This document shows, piece after piece, positions 58,507 through 64,000 of a stretch of 64,000 nt of DNA (positions within the stretch are counted from its first letter, which is position 1; every line of letters begins with the position of its first letter). The position numbers were made by a program, and so were the translations under genes. The notes beneath the pieces are model-generated. The model searched no databases. It was not told where the DNA came from and saw nothing but the letters and a program-made list of their open reading frames with translations. Source of the stretch: Mesorhizobium sp. M1B.F.Ca.ET.045.04.1.1 (GTDB taxonomy: Bacteria > Pseudomonadota > Alphaproteobacteria > Rhizobiales > Rhizobiaceae); NCBI RefSeq assembly GCF_003952465.1, contig NZ_CP034448.1, positions 5,619,001 through 5,683,000 of the forward strand, in the 5' to 3' direction.

Positions 58507-59052
58507 CTACCTCCCATAGGTATACGTCGCCGTCGCCTCGCCCAGCGCCTGGCTCTTGGCAGCCACCGACACCATCTCCGGCGACGGATTTTCCGGCGTG
58601 CGCAGCTTGGCCTCGCCCAGCGCGTAGAGCGTGAAGACATAGTGGTGCTTGCCGCTGCCGGGCGGCGGGCACGGACCGAAATAGCCAGCTCGGCCGACGC
58701 CGCCTGTGCCGGACACCGTGCCTTTGGGCAGACGCTTGCCGCTTTTAGAGCCGGCGCCTTCGGCGAGGCCCTTGGCGCTTGCCGGGATGTTCCAGGCCAG
58801 CCAATGCCAGAACCCCTTGCCGCCATTGGCATCGGGATCGAACATGGTGAGCGCGTAGCTCTTGGTGCCGGCCGGCGGATCTTTCCAGGCAAGCGCGATG
58901 GAGACGCTCTTGCCCCCGCAGCCGGCCTTGTCGCCGAGATATTTCGCGTCCCATTTGTCGTTGGAGACGGACGGGCTGGAGAGCTCGAAGGCGGATGCCT
59001 GGGTGGCGAAGGCAGCGAAGGCAAGTGCGATGAGTCCGAGGCGTGGGATCAT
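58507..59052 (-). CDS. YbhB/YbcL-family (PEBP-like) secreted protein
   Basis: 181 residues: signal peptide PRLGLIALAFAAFATQASA, then a phosphatidylethanolamine-binding-protein fold with YALTMFDPDANGGKGFWHWL, GYFGPCPPPGSGKHHYVF and LYALG. The DPD and GPCPP-HHY motifs form the ligand pocket. Bacterial members are called Raf-kinase-inhibitor-like by similarity only; function unknown. Periplasmic. Confidence 0.92.
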   Translation of the reverse strand: MIPRLGLIALAFAAFATQASAFELSSPSVSNDKWDAKYLGDKAGCGGKSVSIALAWKDPPAGTKSYALTMFDPDANGGKGFWHWLAWNIPASAKGLAEGAGSKSGKRLPKGTVSGTGGVGRAGYFGPCPPPGSGKHHYVFTLYALGEAKLRTPENPSPEMVSVAAKSQALGEATATYTYGR

Positions 59053-59135
59053 GGCCGTCCTCCTGGGCTAAGATCTTTCAGTTTAGCCGAAAGGCCGCGC
59101 AGCACCCAGCAACTTTGCGTGACGACTTGCGTTTA

Positions 59136-59294
59136 ATCTCCCCCCTTGAGGGGGAGATGGCCGCGAAGCGGCCAGAGGGGGTCGCCTCACGTAGATCGCC
59201 AGCCTCGTCTCTCGTCGCGAAAAAGGCGCCGGCGCTTCACGCGCGGCGACCCCCTCTGTCGCCTTCGGCGACATCTCCCCCTCAAGGGGGAGAT
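59136..59294. repeat. Palindromic repeat element, family C
   Basis: 159 bases from ATCTCCCCCCTTGAGGGGGA to CATCTCCCCCTCAAGGGGGA, with GCCGCGAAGCGGC and GTCGCCTTCGGCGAC hairpins. Confidence 0.85.
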
Positions 59295-59302
59295 TGGCGC
59301 CC

Positions 59303-60091
59303 CTACTCCGCCGCGTTGCATTCCTCCAGCGGCGGCGCCACCAGATCCGCGACAGCCGCAATCCACAGCCTGTCGATGCGGGCGAGCTTGGCCCCATCGA
59401 TCTGGTCGAGATGGTTCCAGTACATGCCGTCCTCGTAGAAATAGCCGAACGCCCGCTCCATCGCCTCGGCCACCTCCACCGCCTCGAGGTCGATGCCGGC
59501 GCGCAATTCTGACTGCATTGCGGCAAGACGCGATGGCGTGAGCTCCCGCACCGCCTCGAAGCAGAGTTTTGGGAAAACCAGCCGGCTGCGCGGCAGGTCC
59601 GACAGGTTGACGCAGAGCGTGCCGCGCCTCAGCGCATGGATCAGCAGCCGCGCGGACTTCGCCTCGAGGCTTTGCAGCGTGACGTCGTCGCGCAGCGGAT
59701 CGGCGCTGCCGGTGCCGTAAAAATGGGTGTCGCCGGCATGGTCGTAGACCATGTCGCAGCCGAGGAAGGCTAGCGCGTCGGGCCTCTGGTTGTGGATGCT
59801 CCAGTAGGCCGCCGTCAGCGACATGGTGGCGCCGGCATAGACGAAACCGCCAAAACTGTTCTGCGCCGGCACATAATGGGCCGCGCTGAAGATTTGCCGC
59901 ATCGGGTCAGGCTGCGGCATTCGCTCGGGTGGAAAATCGCCGGCATGGACAAGGATGTCCCAATCGGGGCGCACGCGCCAGGCATTGTTGATGGCAACGA
60001 TGCTGGCGAAGGCATCCTTCGGCCACGCGGAGCAGCGCATGACGTCAGGCGCACTGCCGAGCAGCAGCGTCACGCGGGGCGATGCATTCAT
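59303..60091 (-). CDS. Hypothetical protein with Rossmann-like start
   Basis: 262 residues, soluble. Begins RVTLLLGSAPDVMRCSAWP, then VAINNAWRVRPDWDILVHAGD and ALAFLGCDMVYD. The order recalls DUF115-type and glycosyltransferase-29-like Rossmann folds, in which the G-SAP loop would hold a nucleotide sugar, but catalytic residues cannot be named. The C-terminal half is helical. Assignment tentative. Confidence 0.65.
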   Translation of the reverse strand: MNASPRVTLLLGSAPDVMRCSAWPKDAFASIVAINNAWRVRPDWDILVHAGDFPPERMPQPDPMRQIFSAAHYVPAQNSFGGFVYAGATMSLTAAYWSIHNQRPDALAFLGCDMVYDHAGDTHFYGTGSADPLRDDVTLQSLEAKSARLLIHALRRGTLCVNLSDLPRSRLVFPKLCFEAVRELTPSRLAAMQSELRAGIDLEAVEVAEAMERAFGYFYEDGMYWNHLDQIDGAKLARIDRLWIAAVADLVAPPLEECNAAE

Positions 60092-60225
60092 GCAATCCTC
60101 TTTCGCAAATTGGCCCGACGCATTTGACTTTGCCGGCCCTCCCTACAAGTGCCGGCCGTCGCGCGATCTGCCCGCCAGGCTTCGAAAAGGCGCGGCGATG
60201 CGGATCTTCACGAATTCTTTCAGCC

Positions 60226-60251
60226 GGAACATCCCCCCGCAATCCTCCGTT
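60226..60251 (+). promoter_or_regulatory. EcfG-type general stress promoter
   Basis: GGAAC (60226-60230), 17 bases, CGTT (60248-60251): exact elements with 17-base spacing, 45 bases before the start at 60296. Confidence 0.65.
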
Positions 60252-60295
60252 GGAAATCTGAGGCAATCAACGATGAAACAGTTTGGAGGCTTCCA

Positions 60296-60619
60296 ATGAT
60301 GAAGAAAATTTTTGCAGCTTCCGTGCTATCCGTCGCGCTTGCCACCTCGGCCGCGATGGCGCAGTCGACTGGTGCGTCGGGCGGCGTTTCCGGTAGCGTG
60401 TCTGGCGGCACGAGCGGCGACATGTCCGGTGGCACGACCGGTAGCGGAACGGTGACAGGCACCACGCCAAATCCGACGGACTCCACCACGACCAGTTCCA
60501 CGACGCAGTCACAGTCGAACGGCATGGAGGATCGCTGTAAAGACAGCGGCGGCTACGATACCGACAACAACACCCCAAGCGGCGCCATGACCTCCGACAT
60601 GCAGAACTGCAACAAGTAG
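60296..60619 (+). CDS. Secreted Ser/Gly/Thr-rich protein
   Basis: 107 residues: signal peptide KKIFAASVLSVALATSAAMA, a repetitive middle (GGVSGSVSGGTSGDMSGG, TDSTTTSSTTQSQSN), and an end with two cysteines (EDRCKDSGGYDTDNNTP; MQNCNK). TTGGAGG precedes the ATG. Same plan as the frameshifted gene at 13817, and both sit behind GGAAC-type promoters. Function unknown; periplasmic or surface. Confidence 0.78.
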   Translation: MMKKIFAASVLSVALATSAAMAQSTGASGGVSGSVSGGTSGDMSGGTTGSGTVTGTTPNPTDSTTTSSTTQSQSNGMEDRCKDSGGYDTDNNTPSGAMTSDMQNCNK

Positions 60620-60678
60620 CGCCGGTTGACCTGTTCGCTTCGCGGCGTGGGTTCCCCGACGCGGGAAGGTCAATGAAA

Positions 60679-60709
60679 AAGCCCCGCCGGTGGAGGTCGT
60701 CGGGGCTCT
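60679..60709 (+). terminator. Rho-independent terminator
   Basis: AAGCCCCG-CGG stem closing with CG-CGGGGCT then CTTT, about 60 bases after the stop of the secreted protein gene. Confidence 0.75.
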
Positions 60710-60869
60710 TTCGTTCGGGCCGTGAAGGTGGGACATCGCGGCCGGTCGATCCAGGGGTGTTGGATCGGCCGGAACCCTAGCCGAAGAACCGGCGCGCCGA
60801 TAATCACGCCTGCGCACTACCGATCACGGTTGTGCGAGCGGGAGGTGATAGCCGGCGAAGCAACGGTTG

Positions 60870-61013
60870 ATCTCCCCCTCGAGGGGGAGATGGCCAGAGG
60901 GGGTCGTCTCACATCGAACGCCGACGCTTTGGCGGATCGAGAAGAGGTTGGCGCTCCACGCGCGGCGACCCCCTCTGTCGCCTTCGGCGACATCTCCCCT
61001 CGAGGGGGGAGAT
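60870..61013. repeat. Palindromic repeat element, family C
   Basis: 144 bases from ATCTCCCCCTCGAGGGGGA to CATCTCCCCTCGAGGGGGG, reaching the stop codon of the aminotransferase. The rest of the gap 60620-60869 holds only the terminator. Confidence 0.85.
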
Positions 61014-62215
61014 TACCCCCTCAACAACTTCGCCAGCCTTGGCACGCCCTCATTCACCGCGCGGTCGTTGGCCAGCGTGAAGGACATGCGCAGCGTGTTG
61101 CGGCCGGTGCCGTCGGCGTAGAACGCGTTGCCGGGCACGAAGGCGACACGCGCCTCCTTCACCGAACGCGCCAGGAGTTCGGTGGCATCCGCGCCTTCCG
61201 GCAGCGTCAACCAGACGAACATGCCGCCATCCGGCCGGCTCCACGAAATGCCGTCGGGCATCTCGGCCTCGAGCGCGCCGAGCAGCGCGTCACGCCGCTT
61301 GCGGTAGGCGCCGATCAGCCTGTCCACCTGGCCATCGAAAATGGCCTCGGCGACGCGGTGCATGACCATCTGGTTGATCGAAGGGCTATGCAGGTCGGAG
61401 GCCTGCTTCATAAGCACCAGCTTTTCCACCACATGGCGCGGCGCGCAGACCCAGCCGACGCGCATGCCGGGCGAGAGGATCTTGGAGAAGGAACCGCAAT
61501 AGAGAGTGCGGGCGTTGTCGATGCCGCCGGAGCGCGCGCAGTCCAGCGCCAGGATCGGCGGCACCGCCTCGCCGTCATAGCGCAACGCGCGGTAGGCGGC
61601 GTCCTCGATGACGGCGATGTCGAGCTCGCCGGCGAGGTCGAGCACCGCCCTGCGCTGCGCGGCATCGAGCGTGTTGCCGGTCGGGTTGGCGAAGTCCGGC
61701 ACCAGATAGGCGAATTTCACCTTGCCGCCATTCGCGGCCGCGCGGTAAGCCTCCGGCGTCATGTTGCCGTCGGCCGTGTTCAGCCGGTCATAGCGCGGCT
61801 CGTAGGCATTGAAGGCCTGCAACGCGCCGAGATAGGTCGGCCAGGTGACCAGGGCGGTGTCGCCGGGCGACAGGAACAGCTTGCCGAGATAATCGAGCGC
61901 CTGCTGCGAGCCGGAGGAGATGAAGATGTTTGCCTCGTCGCATTCGATGCCGAGCTTGCCCATGTAGCCGGCCAGCCATTTGCGCAGCGGCAGAAAACCC
62001 TCGCTGACCTGGTACTGCAGCGCGGTCCCCGCCTCCGCGCCGCCGAGCACGGCCTGGTAAGCCTCGCCGATGGCTTCAGCCGGAAACAGCGAGGGATCCG
62101 GAATGCCGCCGGCAAAGGAGATGATGTCGGGCTGGTCGAGCAGCTTCAACAGCTCGCGGATTTCCGAGGCCTTCATGCGCGACGAGCGCGAGGCCAGAAG
62201 GTTCAACAGGGTCAA
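61013..62215 (-). CDS. PLP aminotransferase, 2-aminoadipate (LysN) type
   Basis: 400-residue fold-type I aminotransferase. Landmarks: IISFAGGIPDPSLFP (the N-terminal segment of the AAT-1gamma/LysN group), LQYQVSEGFLPLRKWLA, ISSGSQQALDYLGKLF, PDFANPTGNTL, EDAAYRALRYDG and the PLP lysine in CGSFSKILSPGMRVGW. Start is TTG 62215 with GGGAGG at exact spacing. Probably transaminates 2-aminoadipate, kynurenine or aromatic/branched substrates; divergent from the sulfotransferase-like gene. Confidence 0.9.
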   Translation of the reverse strand: MTLLNLLASRSSRMKASEIRELLKLLDQPDIISFAGGIPDPSLFPAEAIGEAYQAVLGGAEAGTALQYQVSEGFLPLRKWLAGYMGKLGIECDEANIFISSGSQQALDYLGKLFLSPGDTALVTWPTYLGALQAFNAYEPRYDRLNTADGNMTPEAYRAAANGGKVKFAYLVPDFANPTGNTLDAAQRRAVLDLAGELDIAVIEDAAYRALRYDGEAVPPILALDCARSGGIDNARTLYCGSFSKILSPGMRVGWVCAPRHVVEKLVLMKQASDLHSPSINQMVMHRVAEAIFDGQVDRLIGAYRKRRDALLGALEAEMPDGISWSRPDGGMFVWLTLPEGADATELLARSVKEARVAFVPGNAFYADGTGRNTLRMSFTLANDRAVNEGVPRLAKLLRG

Positions 62216-62379
62216 GGCGCACCTCCCGCGGGGCGTTTCGTATTTTAGGTCAACCAGGCTGACCTATTATCAGCCTCCGCGCCCGGCGTGAATAGCCCAA
62301 ACGGTCATAGCCCATCGTCCAGGCGACATTGTTGTTCACACTTGTCAAAATCGCCGCAACACTTTTGGGCGCCCTGCGC

Positions 62380-62414
62380 TGGCCCACATATTTTCCGTTG
62401 GCCCACATATTTTC
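62380..62414. promoter_or_regulatory. 16-base direct repeat in divergent promoter region
   Basis: TGGCCCACATATTTTC at 62380-62395 and again at 62399-62414, period 19. It sits in the 308-base gap 62216-62523 between divergent genes, about 110 bases before the sulfotransferase-like start, and is a candidate tandem operator. Confidence 0.5.
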
Positions 62415-62523
62415 ACAAATGCTAATGGAAAAATGTTGCGGGCCGAACGGCTTCGGCGCAGCATGAAATACCAGGAGCCGGATAGAGCGGGAAAATCAAT
62501 CCGGCCGAACGGGGATGGGGGCA

Positions 62524-63264
62524 ATGACACTCGAACTTATCGGGGCCGGATTCGGCCGCACCGGCACGTGGTCCACTTTCGCCGCGCTGAACAGGCTCGG
62601 CTTTCCGAGCTACCACATGCAGGAAGTCATCTTAAACAAGGCCAACAAGGGCCATCTCGACTTCTGGCGCAAGGTGGCCAACAGCCCGCCCGGCAGCCAG
62701 CATGACTGGAACCGCGTGTTCGCCAATTATCGCGCCACCGTCGACAATCCGGGCTGCTGCGTGTGGCGCGAACTGATGGCCGCCTACCCACGCGCCAAGG
62801 TGCTTTTGACGCTGCATCCGCGCGGAGCCGAAGCCTGGTATGACAGCACCATCGACACGATCTACTTCACCGAAAATGTCTGGCAGTTCAAGGTGCTGGA
62901 ATGGCTGACTCCGTTCGGCCGCAAATTCGGCGACATGTCGAACAAGCTGGTCTGGGGCCGCGCCCTGAAAGGCGTCATGGACGATCGCGACAAGGCGGTG
63001 GCGCGCTACAACGCCTATATCGACGAAGTGAAGGCGGCGGTGTCGCCGGAAAGGCTCCTGGTCTTCAAGGTGACCGACGGTTGGGGCCCGCTTTGCGATT
63101 TCCTCGGCGTTCCGCTTCCGAACGAGCCCTTCCCCAACCTCAACGACCGCGCCAGCATCAAGAAGATCATCCGCGACATGATCGTCGGCTCCTATGTGAT
63201 GCTGGCCGGCGTGGCGCTGGCGATCGCACTGGCGGTCGGCGGGCTCTGGTGGTGGCTGGGGTAG
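62524..63264 (+). CDS. Sulfotransferase-family protein with C-terminal membrane helix
   Basis: 246 residues. Begins LELIGAGFGRTGTWSTFAAL, the PAPS-binding loop of this sulfotransferase group, followed by RATVDNPGCCVWREL and VLLTLHPRGAEAWYDST. The last 25 residues are a membrane helix (MLAGVALAIALAVGGLWWW), so the enzyme is tail-anchored. Similar proteins occur widely in eukaryotes and proteobacteria; the acceptor is unknown. GATGGGGGC precedes the ATG. Confidence 0.88.
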   Translation: MTLELIGAGFGRTGTWSTFAALNRLGFPSYHMQEVILNKANKGHLDFWRKVANSPPGSQHDWNRVFANYRATVDNPGCCVWRELMAAYPRAKVLLTLHPRGAEAWYDSTIDTIYFTENVWQFKVLEWLTPFGRKFGDMSNKLVWGRALKGVMDDRDKAVARYNAYIDEVKAAVSPERLLVFKVTDGWGPLCDFLGVPLPNEPFPNLNDRASIKKIIRDMIVGSYVMLAGVALAIALAVGGLWWWLG

Positions 63265-63511
63265 CTATAGCCATCCCCAGCGGTCGGTAGGGCCGGCGAC
63301 GCGGCCCGGGGTTCCGTCGAATGGCGGAATTGCCGATATATTAGAATAGGCGCATGTTATCGCAAGCCGAAGCCATGCTCCGGCTGAACCGCCATTGGCC
63401 ATGTTTGCCCAGGTGGTCCACGGACCAGGTCAAATGTCAGGGAAAACCAGGAAAGTCCGTGCTGCTCACACCATCGGGCAGCCCGAGACGTGATATTTGG
63501 AGGAGACAGCC

Positions 63512-63825
63512 ATGAAGGTCACCATATTGGCGAATTACGAACCCCAGGCCGCCAAGGGGCTTATGCAGGGATCGGACCGGGAAGCTGCGGTCAAGGCGCT
63601 TTTTGAAAGCGTCGGCGGCAAGATGAGCAGCCTGATGTTCACGCGCGGCAAGTATGACGTCGTCGTCAATGGCGAGGTGCCGGACCAGACCGCCGGGATG
63701 GGCATGGCGCTTGCGGTGCGGGCAAGTGGCTCGGTGAGCGACCTCGTCGTCCTCGAAGAGCTCGACATGAAGGGGTGCTCGCAGCCGCCAACAAGGCTGC
63801 CGGCGTCTACAAGCCCGCCGGCTGA
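63512..63825 (+). pseudogene. GYD-domain protein with 3' frameshift
   Basis: TTTGGAGGAGAC precedes ATG 63512. The peptide KVTILANYEPQAAKGLMQG, MFTRGKYDVVVNGEVPD, LEELDMKG is a GYD-domain protein (about 104 residues in relatives). At about 63772, in AAGGGGTGC, one G seems missing; with it the protein continues VLAAANKAAGVYKPAG and stops at 63825. Without it the frame runs open to the window end. Small stress-type ferredoxin-fold protein, function unknown. Confidence 0.8.
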
Positions 63826-63877
63826 CCGTCTTGGCCAGCCAGGACGGACAAGCGTGCCGGTGCTGCCTGGCGTCCAC

Positions 63878-63990
63878 CTAAAGCGCGTCGCGATCTTTCA
63901 GATTCGCTCTGTGCGCTTTAGGTTTTTGATCTTACGCATGTCTTTGTCCCGAAACCGGTTTCCCACTTTCGGGAGACATGCTCGAAAGCG
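63878..63990. repeat. Dispersed rhizobial repeat
   Basis: CTAAAGCGC (63878-63886) pairs with GCGCTTTAG (63913-63921), followed by ACGCATGTCTTTGTCCCG, AAACCGGTTT and TTTCGGGAGACATGCTC. A well-known intergenic repeat type in Rhizobiales; seen once here. Confidence 0.65.
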
Positions 63991-64000
63991 CGTGGCGTCG

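Noticed and set aside
60722..62248. 508-codon plus-strand open frame
   Set aside because: Antisense to the aminotransferase, crosses a palindromic repeat, and has no recognisable domain.
1..64000. tRNA, rRNA, riboswitch and complete insertion sequence
   Set aside because: Looked for cloverleaf T-arm motifs, known RNA cores and transposase motifs on both strands by eye and found none convincing; a covariance-model scan would be decisive.

Overview
The window looks like a chromosomal segment of a Mesorhizobium-type alphaproteobacterium (Rhizobiales). The evidence is the high G+C content, the many dispersed palindromic elements of the CTTCTCCCC/GGGGAGAAG and CTCCCCC/GGGGGAG types, the small rhizobial gene families present (DUF3309, DUF982, DUF883, CsbD, DUF892, SPW-repeat), and several matches to the alphaproteobacterial general-stress promoter GGAAC-N16/17-CGTT. 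No rRNA, tRNA, CRISPR array or complete insertion sequence was recognised.

Layout. 1-1705: end of a sugar ABC transporter ATPase and its LacI regulator. 2-8.6 kb: an anion permease, then many small membrane, secreted or stress-type genes, a GFA-fold protein, a PAS protein and msrA. 8.7-13.5 kb (minus strand): a decayed prophage. It keeps two small head-end genes, the first part of the large terminase and a lysis-type cassette. The terminase is split by a segment carrying a bestrophin-like channel gene between palindromic repeats, and its far piece is fused to a lysozyme-type gene that has lost its catalytic start. 13.8-18.9 kb: small stress genes, a DoxX-like gene and a divergent tryptophan-dioxygenase-like gene facing an Lrp regulator. 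19.0-20.3 kb: a convergent pair of genes with duplicated, inverted 5' regions and a long GGN-repeat tract. 20.3-36.8 kb: small stress-type genes, an HWE sensor kinase, a YihY protein, an SDR, a Crp regulator and an alpha/beta hydrolase. This stretch includes a scrambled 1.7 kb segment (26.9-28.7 kb).

36.9-40.1 kb: a PAS-GGDEF-EAL protein and a secreted ankyrin-cytochrome c fusion. 40.5-44.7 kb: an amino-acid catabolism operon (M20 amidohydrolase with a frameshift, M20 carbamoylase/allantoate-type hydrolase, diaminopropionate ammonia-lyase) with a divergent Lrp regulator. 44.9-49.4 kb: a complete five-gene Liv-type ABC transporter, plausibly feeding that catabolism. 49.7-64 kb: an orphan HigA antitoxin with a HigB stub, SDRs, an unusual ferredoxin-adenylyl cyclase-Rieske protein, a LysR/SDR pair, an HtrA-like protein that appears to lack its catalytic triad, YghU, a PEBP protein, a 2-aminoadipate-type aminotransferase, a sulfotransferase-like protein and a GYD-domain gene.

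Common thread: at least eight small genes sit behind GGAAC-type promoters, suggesting a scattered EcfG general-stress regulon. The most unusual protein is the three-domain cyclase at 51267-52640, which carries two different iron-sulfur modules around a class III cyclase. Several frameshifts fall in short homopolymers (13.87, 41.16 and 63.77 kb, plus a multiply shifted gene at 31.8-32.1 kb), so sequence errors should be excluded before calling those genes broken.
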